From: Candidatus Nitrosopolaris wilkensis
Lineage (GTDB): Archaea; Thermoproteota; Nitrososphaeria; Nitrososphaerales; Nitrososphaeraceae
Reading direction: 5' to 3'
Assembly: GCA_003176995.1 (NCBI GenBank)
Contig: QHBN01000240.1
Span: 1-36,870, forward strand
DNA: 36,870 bases
Part shown: piece after piece, positions 8,448-16,798 of the stretch
How positions within the stretch are numbered: the stretch's first letter is position 1
Layout of the letters: each line of letters starts with the position of its first letter
Program-made: the position numbers and the translations under genes
The notes under the pieces: model-generated
What the model saw: the letters and a program-made list of their open reading frames with translations, nothing else
Database searches by the model: none
Told to the model about the DNA's origin: nothing

Positions 8448-8623
8448 TGATAAAAACCAAGAGAAGGATACCTAGAAAAACACGAAGAACCATGCTTGGA
8501 CAGGATCAGAAGGTGCTGACCAAACTCGTCAAACGCGTTGGCAAGAATTCTGACAACCTTGGCAGGATTTATCTACCAGGTCACTGGATTGGAAAAAAAG
8601 TCAAGATCACCATCTTAGAATGA
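8447..8623 (+). CDS. DUF2080-like small basic protein (58 residues)
   Basis: A Lys/Arg-rich N-terminus (MIKTKRRIPRKTRRTM) is followed by the hallmark GRIYLPGHWIGKKVKITIL, matching the DUF2080 pattern GRVYLPxxWxGKxVxVxLxE. That family is described as small proteins often associated with archaeal transposons; the fold looks like a short SpoVT/AbrB-type beta barrel (inference). Overlapping stop and start with the upstream antitoxin-like gene make a two-gene operon behind one TATA box. No transposase is nearby, so this is either a stand-alone module or the residue of an element. Confidence 0.65.
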   Translation: MIKTKRRIPRKTRRTMLGQDQKVLTKLVKRVGKNSDNLGRIYLPGHWIGKKVKITILE

Positions 8624-8765
8624 AATAACCCTAAAACACTTGATTAGTAATATGACAATGACGTTTGATTCGTGGAGTTGAGCTACGATTGGCAAAGAGT
8701 ATGATGGCCTGGATCGAAATGGCTGTAGACCTTTTCTCCCCGATCAGGATATTGATGTACATTGT

Positions 8766-9077
8766 CTAGAAAAAAAGAGACGTGGTTGTTTTATTTTGTT
8801 TTCTCACATTTGCTAATTCATTCAAGAAATAAGTCCAATCTCCATCAGCCTCTTTGAGCACTTTATCTGATTTAGTTCCGGTATCCATGAGGTTTAGTCT
8901 AGTCTTATTATTGTCTATTTCTTCAAGCTCCCACGTTACAACACTTTTTGAGTTAGGCATACCAGGAATTTCCCATGTATAAGCCAGCTTACTCGGGGTG
9001 AGAACGATATCAGTTCCCTGGATGTAATCCTCCCTTCCACCCCTCTGTTGTTGTTTTTTGTAAAAACTGAAATTCAT
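8766..9077 (-). CDS. SRPBCC (AHSA1-type) domain protein, probably N-terminally truncated
   Basis: The 103 residues show the second half of a START-like ligand-binding fold: GTDIVLTPSKLAYTWEIPG, then SVVTWELEEIDNNKTRLNL, and the C-terminal helix WTYFLNELANV. Intact AHSA1 proteins have about 140-160 residues with an N-terminal strand-helix-helix unit that is missing here. Just upstream on the same strand a different frame reads LELEPRVGDR then a TGA, resembling the family's EPRVGGR turn, so a frameshift or nonsense has probably removed the normal start. Function of the intact protein is unknown. Confidence 0.6.
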   Translation of the reverse strand: MNFSFYKKQQQRGGREDYIQGTDIVLTPSKLAYTWEIPGMPNSKSVVTWELEEIDNNKTRLNLMDTGTKSDKVLKEADGDWTYFLNELANVRKQNKTTTSLFF

Positions 9078-9312
9078 CTATCGCCTACCCTGGGTTCCAA
9101 TTCAAGTAATGATAAGGATAATAAGCAACAGCAACGAAGAAATGAGGTGCTAATACAAAAAAGGCCTTGCTTAGAAAGATTGATAATTAGTTTATTGATA
9201 ATAAGATAGCTTAGCTATGGTGACAGTAGAGATAATTTAAAAGGATAGAATTAGTAATTATTATAGTATGTTTAATCATAAGGTTAGTTATAATATTCTT
9301 AAACGCACTTCA

Positions 9313-9320
9313 TATAAAAT
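9313..9320 (+). promoter_or_regulatory. TATA box of the small secreted protein gene
   Basis: TATAAAAT lies 25-32 bases before the ATG at 9345. This spacing favours that ATG over the in-frame TTG at 9330. Confidence 0.5.
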
Positions 9321-9344
9321 ATAACAGCATTGCCACAATTAGCA

Positions 9345-9740
9345 ATGTATACAAGAAAATTGGCTATTTTTGCCGTTGTGTCGACGACGGCATTAGTGCT
9401 TATAACGGCCAGTCTCACTGCTGGTTCCGTGTTAGCTGTAAAGACAGGCACTAATCCTAAAAGCACCGCCTCTCCTAGCAAAGACTTGAAAAACCTCTTT
9501 GCGTGCGAGTCTACTGCAGCCAAGGGTCCTGGAGGACTAACTCAGGATGGGCTTGTGAACTGTTACACCCAAACCTTCTCAGGTAATTCAGCAATACCAA
9601 CAGTAACAGGAGCACCTGACTTTGGCAGTAATAGTGCAAACACCACACACCATAACAGCTCTACTAGCCATACCCATCATCACGGCTCAGGTAAATCAAG
9701 TAGCTCACCAAGTGCAGCAGCCTTAAGTGGGTTAGGATAG
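9345..9740 (+). CDS. Small secreted His/Ser-rich protein
   Basis: The 131-residue product starts MYTRKLAIFAVVSTTALVLI, a clear signal peptide with probable cleavage after SVLA. The mature part carries two cysteines (LFACES and LVNCYTQ), which could form a disulfide, a spacer, then a low-complexity His/Ser tail (HTHHHGSGKSSSSPSAAA). The His cluster may bind metal (inference). No known domain recognised. The small palindrome ATAGCTTAGCTAT at 9206-9218 lies upstream of its TATA box. Confidence 0.7.
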   Translation: MYTRKLAIFAVVSTTALVLITASLTAGSVLAVKTGTNPKSTASPSKDLKNLFACESTAAKGPGGLTQDGLVNCYTQTFSGNSAIPTVTGAPDFGSNSANTTHHNSSTSHTHHHGSGKSSSSPSAAALSGLG

Positions 9741-10209
9741 TAAAAACAGCATATCTAATTACTATATCTAAGACCCGCCAATTCCGATTTTTCTCCCCAT
9801 AGGAGCCGGCGGTATTTTTCGGAACCCAGCAATTAGTCAATGCAGCCGCTTCTGGCGTTGCAATGGGCTGCGAGATCAAGATTTGTATGTCGGCTAATCG
9901 TTGGTTTCATTACGCATAACGTACTGACACTACTGTTACTAGTCGTACTAGGTAATTTGACTGCGGCACTCAACCCGCTTTAAATTGGAAATACTTTTTA
10001 TTCTGGAGTTTACGGTTGTGATTCTGAAATCTCATTTGTAGGATAACATAATCACAATGCTAGTATTCTCTATTTAGTTTGGAATATTTAATGCATCGAC
10101 AATAGCTTGGAAAAGGTGTTGTTAATAAAAAAGGACGATAGGGATTATTGCTTACGAGACTCAAGTGCCACTTACATTGCGACGGACGTAATCTAACCTA
10201 AGCTATGCT
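9741..10209. other. 469-base gap, no gene called
   Basis: Contains a GC-richer patch near 9800-9870 that is open in several frames on both strands but matches nothing I recognise. The rest is AT-rich without structure. Confidence 0.3.
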
Positions 10210-10869
10210 CTATGGGGCTTTTCTAGGTGGAGCGTCGTTTGCTAACATTCTAATGTCTTCCGGTGTCGGTTCGGTTTCCCTCTCAAATTTGGCACTAACT
10301 AGTCCACTGGGAGCAGCTACATATACGGAACTTCCGTCATAGTTATTGATGTATGACTTTGGTACGTAGTAGTGACGGATTCGTGCTACTCCTTCTCTAA
10401 CTACGATAAATTCATTTCCTACTTGTTCAATATCTCCTATGTCCACATTATCGGTTGTCTTCACACGTTTGTGGATTATCTCTTCCCATGGGATATTGAG
10501 TGTCTCACCAGAGTGTTCTGTTTGAAGCTTTACTCCTGATTCCTTTGCCATAAAAGGGATTCCATTTAAGAACTGTGGATATGTGGAATCTACTTTACGC
10601 TTCTGTTCTATATATTCTTGAGTTTGAAACTCAGATTCAGTTGGTGGACTATCTCTTTCATATCTATCTTTTATCTCACGTTTTGTAAGCGACACCCACA
10701 AGTTCTCCCCGTCAAATCCCTGGATGTAATATTTTGGAATAAAATAGCGTTTTTTATGGACTGCACCTTCTTTTACTTCAACATAACCAGTAGCTATACT
10801 TTCTACCTTACCCATATCTTCGTTGTCGCTTGATTTAACTTTTCTGTCAATAATTTTATCCCAGGGCAT
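10210..10869 (-). CDS. Tandem PRC-barrel protein, downstream part of a larger frameshifted gene
   Basis: Two PRC-barrel repeats are visible in 219 residues: MPWDKIIDRKVKSSDNEDMG at 1-20 with the strand YFIPKYYIQGFDGENLW, and IPWEEIIHKRVKTTDNVDIG from about residue 125 with HYYVPKSYINNYDGSSVY. PRC barrels are small beta barrels used for protein contacts (photosynthetic reaction-centre H subunit, RimM). The frame is open upstream of this ATG for at least 22 more codons (PDFETNIPTYASTS and on) and joins the upstream PRC gene if one base slips near 10950. It is therefore most likely repeats 2 and 3 of one three-barrel protein. No signal peptide, so probably cytoplasmic. Confidence 0.75.
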   Translation of the reverse strand: MPWDKIIDRKVKSSDNEDMGKVESIATGYVEVKEGAVHKKRYFIPKYYIQGFDGENLWVSLTKREIKDRYERDSPPTESEFQTQEYIEQKRKVDSTYPQFLNGIPFMAKESGVKLQTEHSGETLNIPWEEIIHKRVKTTDNVDIGDIEQVGNEFIVVREGVARIRHYYVPKSYINNYDGSSVYVAAPSGLVSAKFERETEPTPEDIRMLANDAPPRKAP

Positions 10870-10927
10870 AGCTACTGAATCTGAGGCTGTGCCTGCCGAT
10901 GTACTTGCATAGGTTGGAATATTAGTT

Positions 10928-11308
10928 TCAAAATCTGGATATTGTCTTTGTTACTGTCGTCCTCCTGTCCAGATAATCAGGGGTTTCAAAAGTTGCTGCT
11001 TGCGGTGCTTTTTCCCCTTCAAATCTTGATTTAACATCATCTTTTCTGAGTGAAACCCAGAGATGATCACCGTCGTATCCTTGGAAATAATATTTTGGGA
11101 TATAATAGTACTTCTTATCTACCGTTCCTTCTTTTGTCTGAATATAATCCCTCGTTACACTTTGAATCTTGCCTAGATCTTTGTCATCACTTGACTTTAC
11201 TTTCTTATCAGTCGCTTTATCCCATGATATAATATCGGTCATCTTCGATCCTGATTGTAGTTTCACATTATGCAATTTATCAGTTATATTTTTAACCTTA
11301 GATAACAA
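10928..11308 (-). CDS. PRC-barrel protein, upstream part of the same frameshifted gene
   Basis: The 126 residues contain one PRC barrel: ISWDKATDKKVKSSDDKDLG at about 28-47, then YYIPKYYFQGYDGDHLWVSL. The start may be the internal ATG at M23 (MTDIISWDKA), which fits family starts better. Its last residues (TVTKTISRF) diverge from the repeat pattern, while another frame carries on with YPDFETNIP, aligning with TYPQFLNGIP after repeat 2. The gene is thus broken by a single-base shift at about 10945-10965 and should be read together with 10210-10869. It is divergent from a third PRC gene at 11400. Confidence 0.72.
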   Translation of the reverse strand: MLSKVKNITDKLHNVKLQSGSKMTDIISWDKATDKKVKSSDDKDLGKIQSVTRDYIQTKEGTVDKKYYYIPKYYFQGYDGDHLWVSLRKDDVKSRFEGEKAPQAATFETPDYLDRRTTVTKTISRF

Positions 11309-11399
11309 TTGGCGAAGCCAACAAGCCTAATAAGGGTTATAAAATAACGCCTTAATCATTAAAATACAATGTTTTACTATACTATTCTAGGATATTACT

Positions 11400-11797
11400 A
11401 TGACAACTGATAGTAATAGAGCAGGACCTACCACATTATGGAAAACGCTGAAAGGCAAGAATGTAAGAACTAATGATGGAAAAAACCTAGGCGAAATTAA
11501 GGAGGTGTCTGAAAACTATTTACACGTCGAAAAAGGAACAGTACGCAAGGAGAAATTCTGGATACCAAAATATGTTGCAGATGCTTTTGACGGCAAGACA
11601 CTATGGCTTTTTGATAGACGAAGAAGACATACGTGGAAAATATCAATACGGTACACAGCCACCACAAGGCGATCAATATTCAAGAGTTCGAATCGTTCAA
11701 GGGAACACCATACGGACAAAATGCTAACTATGCAGCAGATTTTAACGATAATATTCGGGTTGTTGAAAATTACAAGAATATCAGGGATTTGAAATAA
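11400..11797 (+). pseudogene. Single PRC-barrel protein gene with two frameshifts
   Basis: The ATG frame encodes a good PRC barrel (LWKTLKGKNVRTNDGKNLGE, then FWIPKYVADAFDGKTLWL) up to about 11610. The family-like continuation then appears in a second frame (IDEEDIRGKYQYGTQPPQGD, about 11618-11685) and a third (EFESFKGTPYGQNANYAADF, about 11690-11797), ending at TAA 11795-11797. Two single-base indels therefore break it; the original protein would have about 130 residues with a C-terminal extension. It is transcribed away from the tandem PRC gene, with a shared 91-base intergenic region. Confidence 0.6.
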
Positions 11798-12077
11798 AGG
11801 TAGTATTCCGAAGTATTGTCATTACACTTCACAAGCAGTTGAGTATGTAAAATCTTTTAGTATATTGTTGACGTTCAAAGTCATCCAAGAGTCTACGAGT
11901 CTAAGCAAAGGATAAAACTATTGTTCGGCGTAATCTAAGTATAGCAGCTAACGTGTGAAAAATATAGGCTTACATGGCATGAGTGGGAGATTATGACCAA
12001 GAACATTCTCCAATATGTTGTATCGATGCCATTTAAGTCATTATGATTTCAGATATCTTTCGTGTCACAAATAACTA

Positions 12078-13751
12078 CTAATCCTTTGCTTTAATTAGAT
12101 GGGAGCCGTTGGCGCTAAATGTTCCAAACTTATCTTTAGCTGCTGTAATCGCAGAATCTGTGTCCACTCCGTTCTCGTTTTGAAATATTGATTGTTTTAT
12201 GATAAATTCCAGTGCTTCTGCACCTTTGGTTCCTTGACGCTTAAAGTCTGGGAGGCCACTGCTTCCTACGTTACGATCAATACTAAATAATCCGAACCTG
12301 GCTTCCGGTCTATAATTTTCAAGCCATTCATAATTATCCATAAAAGACCAATGCAAGTATCCGATAACATTTGCGCCGTTATTGATTGCTCGTTTGACTT
12401 GTTGAATGTGTGCTACAATGAACGGAGCTCTATACTTATCATTTTTATCAGCGACGCCATTTTCAGTAATAAAAACAGGTAGTGTGTTGTTCCATTGATT
12501 TTTTATTCGCATAATCAAATTGTATAATCCTTCTGGGTAGATTTCCCAACCAAGGTCGTTTAGAATGCCATGAGGTTGATGATGGGTTTGTGCGTGAAGA
12601 TTATTTACGAATGATCCGCCAGCGAACTTTGCTGAAGATAGGGCGAGTATATTGCTGTAGCGAATATATACACGTCTATAGTAGTTAATGCCAATGAAGT
12701 CACTTTTATTTTTCCACTCCTCGTGCACGATAAAATCCTTGCTATCTTTATTATGCCTTTGAAGAGTGTTCAGATAGTTTAGGTCTTCCTCTCCACTAAT
12801 AACAGCATTGATAAAGTAATCATTTACAAAATAATCAAAGTTTGCAGCAGCTCTGATATTATCATTTATGGTTGCCCCTATCATTTTTGTTGGTTCTGCT
12901 GGACTGGCAGCTACCATTGCATGTGAGAAACCAACCATTTTGGAAATACCATCTCCATCGGCATCAATGCTATCAAGAGAAGTGATAATGTCATATGCTT
13001 GAACATGGGCTTCAATAAGATTGTGTAATACTTTTTTTGCTCTATTTCCGTCAAGCAAAAAACCAGGCGGCCATAATCCTGCAAGATAGCCTACGCCAAT
13101 CACAGATGCTACAGGTTCAGCTATAGTCACCCAATAGTCAACAAGCTCTTTTAGTTCTTGTACAACTCTTGTAACAAACCTAATGAATTCTTTAACTGTC
13201 TCATAATTCTCCCATCCTCTAAGAGATTTCCAGAATGGATCTGAGGCAGGTGGGTCTGAGAGTGGTAAGTCTCTTAGTGGTGATGGTAACAACCTCTGAC
13301 CTATCTTTTTTGTAAATCTGCTAGGGGGAGTTAATACCCACAAAGGAAGTGTTAAATGGTTCAACGTAATCACAGGAGTCAGGCCCCTTTCTCTCATAGA
13401 TCTTATCATCTGTTTGTAGCCATCAATAGCTCCCTGATCCCATTGATCTTTCTCCGGTTCAACGCGCGCCCACTCTATACCAATTCTAAAAGCATTCATC
13501 CCCAATTTGGTGGCCAAATCAAAATCATTTAGATAGTAATCAGGATCCCAAGTTTTAGCAGCTTCACCGGCAGGCCGAAGCAAAACTTGGGTACTATCTT
13601 TGTACATTAGACTTGGCTTGGTTAACGAGGAAATTCTTTTCTTAATTGATTCTGAGGTTGTAAAATAACTCCAATCATTATTTGTAATCCCTCCTTCAAC
13701 TTGATACGGAGATGTAGAGACGCCCCACAGAAAATCATGAGTTTGTTGCAA
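12078..13751 (-). CDS. Glycoside hydrolase family 1 enzyme (beta-glycosidase type)
   Basis: 557 residues covering a complete (beta/alpha)8 GH1 barrel: FLWGVSTSPYQVEGG at 7-21, NAFRIGIEWARVEPE at 86-100, the acid/base region YWVTIAEPV with E212, the nucleophile motif FITENGVADKND with E430, and the closing LHWSFMDNYEWLENYRPEAR. GH1 members hydrolyse or transfer beta-linked sugars. The Asn that normally precedes the acid/base Glu (NEP) is Ala211 here; that Asn usually contacts the sugar 2-OH, so substrate choice or activity may differ. The start is TTG: an in-frame TGA lies 12 bases before it, and a TATA box sits 31-38 bases upstream. No sugar transporter is adjacent. Confidence 0.92.
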   Translation of the reverse strand: MQQTHDFLWGVSTSPYQVEGGITNNDWSYFTTSESIKKRISSLTKPSLMYKDSTQVLLRPAGEAAKTWDPDYYLNDFDLATKLGMNAFRIGIEWARVEPEKDQWDQGAIDGYKQMIRSMRERGLTPVITLNHLTLPLWVLTPPSRFTKKIGQRLLPSPLRDLPLSDPPASDPFWKSLRGWENYETVKEFIRFVTRVVQELKELVDYWVTIAEPVASVIGVGYLAGLWPPGFLLDGNRAKKVLHNLIEAHVQAYDIITSLDSIDADGDGISKMVGFSHAMVAASPAEPTKMIGATINDNIRAAANFDYFVNDYFINAVISGEEDLNYLNTLQRHNKDSKDFIVHEEWKNKSDFIGINYYRRVYIRYSNILALSSAKFAGGSFVNNLHAQTHHQPHGILNDLGWEIYPEGLYNLIMRIKNQWNNTLPVFITENGVADKNDKYRAPFIVAHIQQVKRAINNGANVIGYLHWSFMDNYEWLENYRPEARFGLFSIDRNVGSSGLPDFKRQGTKGAEALEFIIKQSIFQNENGVDTDSAITAAKDKFGTFSANGSHLIKAKD

Positions 13752-13781
13752 TATTTCTTCTCATAACAATAAAAGATTTCG

Positions 13782-13789
13782 TTTTTATA
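13782..13789 (-). promoter_or_regulatory. TATA box of the GH1 gene
   Basis: The minus strand reads TATAAAAA, 31-38 bases upstream of the TTG start at 13751, supporting near-leaderless initiation at a TTG codon. Confidence 0.55.
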
Positions 13790-13993
13790 TTAATCCTTTG
13801 TTGGCAACTTGATAACCTACTGATAAAGAATTAGCTCATCAAATTTATTCTATCTTTTATACAATGAGGGGATACTATCCTTCTGTTTTATTGTACGTCA
13901 GTATTATGGAATCTCTACCTTACGGAACGATTGGATTACAAATTATACAGCCTTGTTTAATTTACCTTTACCTCTGCAGATATTAATTTACCT

Positions 13994-14140
13994 TTATTCC
14001 TCGGGAAGTGTGCTCAATGTCAGCCGCGATCAGATCAATCCTTCAACATTTGGCGTCCGACTGGCACCATGTACTACTATATCGGTTTCTAATGTCGTAA
14101 ATATTTTTATCTGCAGTAGTTGCGTCAGGACATTGAATTG
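13994..14140 (-). pseudogene. Remnant of a pyridine nucleotide-disulfide oxidoreductase
   Basis: A minus-strand frame without start codon reads FTTLETDIVVHGASRTPNVE then GLI, a TGA (14032-14030), and SRLTLSTLPEE to a TAA at 13996-13994. The core matches the FAD-domain motif of glutathione reductase and mercuric reductase relatives (D-x-V-V-x-x-x-G-R-x-P-N-x-x-G-L). Only about 49 codons remain, so this is a gene scar. Within 13752-14263 I see nothing else beyond promoter elements. Confidence 0.42.
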
Positions 14141-14263
14141 TTAACCACTACCCCTAACCAATCATCCTTGTAACGCACTATGAAGGTTTCATTTATTGAA
14201 CTTCGAAGAGCTCATATTCCTCTATACCTTTTAATAGTCAAAGAAGATCAATAACAGTAATCA

Positions 14264-14557
14264 ATGGATCTTTTACACCATAACAAGAATGTCTGTGATC
14301 AATGTGGCGAAAAATTTGAGAATCATGAAGACCTGATAGCACACGCAAGACATGTACACCATCATCCGATTGTAAAATGTCATGAATGCGGCAAAGAGTT
14401 CATTCATGAAAAAGATAGACTTCATCATGTCAGAGAAGAGCATCAGGTAAAGGTAGATCATCGAACTCATAAATGGGAACATAGTCAAGAGACAAACAAG
14501 GGAAATCCGCAAACGGATCTTGATGAGCATATGCGAAACTTTGGCGATAATTTTTGA
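14264..14557 (+). CDS. Two-finger C2H2 zinc-finger protein
   Basis: 97 residues with two classical C2H2 fingers: CDQCGEKFENHEDLIAHARH at about 11-30, closed by the following VH, and CHECGKEFIHEKDRLHHVRE at about 39-58, closed by EH. Finger spacing (C-x2-C-x12-H-x4-H) is canonical, and the His-rich linker HVHHHPIV joins them. A hydrophilic tail of about 35 residues follows. Such small C2H2 proteins are common in Nitrososphaeria and are probable nucleic-acid-binding regulators. A TATA-like CTTTTAATAG about 30 bases upstream supports the ATG. Confidence 0.82.
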   Translation: MDLLHHNKNVCDQCGEKFENHEDLIAHARHVHHHPIVKCHECGKEFIHEKDRLHHVREEHQVKVDHRTHKWEHSQETNKGNPQTDLDEHMRNFGDNF

Positions 14558-14773
14558 GTGGTTATTTTATTTTATTCACTTATACTATCCGGAGATTTTG
14601 GTTGAGTCGATTAACAAAGTCAACTGACCGATATGATTTGCTGCTTCCTATTTACTATCAGGTTGCTCCTAACAACGTGATAATTGAACAATAATCGAAA
14701 CAAAACCACGATAATATCAGTCGTTTGAAATCTATTTTATAACCTCAAGATTCAGAACTATTTTGCATAAATA

Positions 14774-14785
14774 TATTCTAGAATA
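14774..14785. repeat. Perfect 12-bp palindrome TATTCTAGAATA
   Basis: Self-complementary 12-mer in the AT-rich gap between the zinc-finger gene and the next minus-strand frame. It could be an operator; no adjacent start codon makes that testable from sequence alone. Confidence 0.25.
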
Positions 14786-14893
14786 GTGGTACTGATATAT
14801 TAGGCCGTCGTCACAGCTAAGCTATCTCCTCCTCGGATTTTTCTTTTATGGTACCAAAGAAGTTCAACTTTTCATGACTTTACTGCTTTATGA

Positions 14894-15082
14894 CTAGACT
14901 AGTATTTTTTCTGTCATCTCCTTCAACCTAAGATGTTTCTTTTGCAATTTCATCATTATTGGATCCACAGAGTTACCGACGGCCAAGTTTGCTTTAAGGT
15001 AGAGAGAAAAATTGTCATATCGTGCGTTTGAATAAATTGTTAGGTTCTTTGCTGAAATTATTTGTGAGTTCGAGCTAGTCAT
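14894..15082 (-). CDS. Small hypothetical protein, possibly frameshifted at its end
   Basis: 62 residues from MTSSNSQIISAKNLTIYSNA to an amphipathic end (MMKLQKKHLRLKEMTEKIL). Immediately downstream another minus-strand frame reads HEKLNFFGTIKEKSEEEIA before a stop, which looks like a continuation after a frameshift. No family recognised. This is the only coding-like stretch between 14558 and 15444. Confidence 0.35.
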   Translation of the reverse strand: MTSSNSQIISAKNLTIYSNARYDNFSLYLKANLAVGNSVDPIMMKLQKKHLRLKEMTEKILV

Positions 15083-15246
15083 GGCCTATTCGGATTCGTA
15101 AAAATTGGACAATGATCCCCCCTCTCCCCTTTTCGGTGTTTCGGTCCTTACAAGGACTCTCCAAAGTTAGAATTTCGGTTAAGATGAATACTTTTATTTA
15201 TAAGGAACTAGGTTCTTGTTTCTAGATTAGCTTTTTATTTATTGAT

Positions 15247-15273
15247 AAGGAGTCCTTTTCTCACAGACTCCTT
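15247..15273. repeat. Perfect 8-bp inverted repeat, possible terminator or operator
   Basis: AAGGAGTC (15247-15254) and GACTCCTT (15266-15273) are perfect complements around an 11-base loop, and T-rich sequence precedes them. A second small palindrome, GTCCTTACAAGGAC, lies at about 15147-15160 and shares the AAGGA/TCCTT core. The remainder of 15083-15444 is featureless. Confidence 0.35.
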
Positions 15274-15444
15274 AACTCTCTATATGGTAACTCTGGAAGG
15301 AGGATGGGGCAAAATATTTGGATAACGTCGGATAGAAACGAGTAGTCTCAGTGTATTTGCATGTTTTTTCTTTATTTCATTAATAGCAATGATTCTGCTA
15401 TTAGTTTTATTTTTTGAATTCACCACTTCAGACTCCTCAATCAT

Positions 15445-15954
15445 CTATCTTCTTTCACTCTTTCCTTCATTTTGCCGTATGGTTTTTCTAAAGTCAACGA
15501 TATTCCTTAGGAGATTGTGTAATGCAGGATCTGCCAGTAGATACCTTTTGTGATCAGAAGCTTCCGGTGATAAAAGCAAACCACTATCCACCAATAACGT
15601 TAACGCCACTCTCAACTTTCAACAAGAAGATCTGTTGATAAAATCTTGAATCGAAATTCTATTTCTATTGTTTTTAATTATGCCTTGGAAAAGTAAATAA
15701 TAGTACATGTGCTTAGTTAATTTATAGTCTGGATCCGTTCTCAACACCCTTATGGTTTTCTCTTTTTTGCTTCTTCCGTTAATGAATAAAAAACTAGCTT
15801 GCCTATTCCTGCAGAACCATCTCTGTTTAATAGGTTATCGCTTACCCGCATTTTTAAATGGTTGTAATACGTGAAGTATAGGTGGACATCACTCACAGGT
15901 AGTCTTGTGTTGACTCCAGATATCAGCAATAACTAGAAAGTCAGGAATGATCAA
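15445..15954 (-). pseudogene. Winged-helix-type regulator gene with frameshifts and a nonsense codon
   Basis: Read on the minus strand across frames the protein is: TTG start, IIPDFLVIADI; shift; SGVNTRLPVSDVHLYFTYY, then NRDGSAGIGKLVFYSLTEEA; shift at an A run; IRVLRTDPDYKLTKHMYYY, then ISIQDFINRSSC; TGA (15621-15619); KLRVALTLLVDSGLLLSPE, then HKRYLLADPALHNLLRNIV, ending RQNEGKSERR at TAG 15447-15445. The sequence LLxRDGxxGxGKLVFYSLTxEAKK looks like a winged helix-turn-helix wing. Two frameshifts plus one in-frame TGA make it a true pseudogene rather than a single sequencing error. The length would be about 170 residues. Confidence 0.5.
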
Positions 15955-16196
15955 GAAAACCCTCTAAACCGTCAGATCAAAATGTGGATGGAATATACAG
16001 TATATTCCACCAAAAGTTTCAAGGATTTTTAACTTATTAAGACGTGTTTATGTAATTGCGGAATTTTGAAACCAAATTAACAAAACTTTATGATAGGGGA
16101 ACGATTATTAATTTTAATAAAGGAAGGTGTTTTTCTTTTTAGAATGCGGTATGCGAAACTCTATATTGCCATACTCCGATCTGATTTTATTCTAGC

Positions 16197-16742
16197 ATGG
16201 AGATTCTACAAGATAGTAAACTCGCTAAATATCTTTTTGAAAAATATTCATCAAATCCAAAAAATTGGAATTTCCTTATCTCGACAAGCCCGCTAAGGGA
16301 CGGATTTTTCGATGCGACAGTCTCAAATGTTGACGAGGTATGGCAACTCAAAATTGACTCAATCTACAAACCAGTACCTATTATCCTCGGGGCAAAGGTT
16401 GATCTCGACGCCACAAAAATAGAAAGGAAGATGAGTAATAGTTCTCCGGCGTTTGGATATAGAAAGCTTGAGCCATCTCTGATGATGAATATTCTAAAAA
16501 AGTTAACTCAGGAACAACAAATAAATGCGAACAAAGAACCAGATATTAATAATTATATCAATTCCGTACTTGGGTCTCTGGAAACTGTCGCTCCGGTATC
16601 GGGGGGGAATTATGCTTACGGACCCTTTGTGTTTACTGATAGAAATCCCGCGGGTTCTAATGAATATCAAAAACAGGTTGCCGAAAAATTAGCTCTTAAG
16701 TTACGTGAAAATTTGAGGAATAGGTACTCAGGCTACGGTTAG
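16197..16742 (+). CDS. Conserved-looking hypothetical protein (181 residues)
   Basis: A soluble protein starting MEILQDSKLAKYLFEKYSSN with a mixed alpha/beta appearance (DEVWQLKIDSIYKPVPIILG at about 66-85), a charged helix, and a Gly/Tyr segment (APVSGGNYAYGPFVFTDRNP). It has no signal peptide, membrane segment or cysteines. I do not recognise a family; codon use and length look genuine. It converges on the FEN-1 gene, stops 57 bases apart. Confidence 0.65.
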   Translation: MEILQDSKLAKYLFEKYSSNPKNWNFLISTSPLRDGFFDATVSNVDEVWQLKIDSIYKPVPIILGAKVDLDATKIERKMSNSSPAFGYRKLEPSLMMNILKKLTQEQQINANKEPDINNYINSVLGSLETVAPVSGGNYAYGPFVFTDRNPAGSNEYQKQVAEKLALKLRENLRNRYSGYG

Positions 16743-16798
16743 CGTCAGAATAGCCTGTATTGGCCAGCTAGTGACTTATTCTCGACAACATTCGTTAC

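Noticed and set aside
13953-14144. 63-codon plus-strand frame starting MFNLPLPLQILIYLYSSGSV
   Set aside because: The opposite strand carries the oxidoreductase relic, which explains the open frame.
14273-14530. 85-codon frame antisense to the C2H2 zinc-finger gene
   Set aside because: The sense strand encodes two perfect zinc fingers; the antisense product has no recognisable feature.
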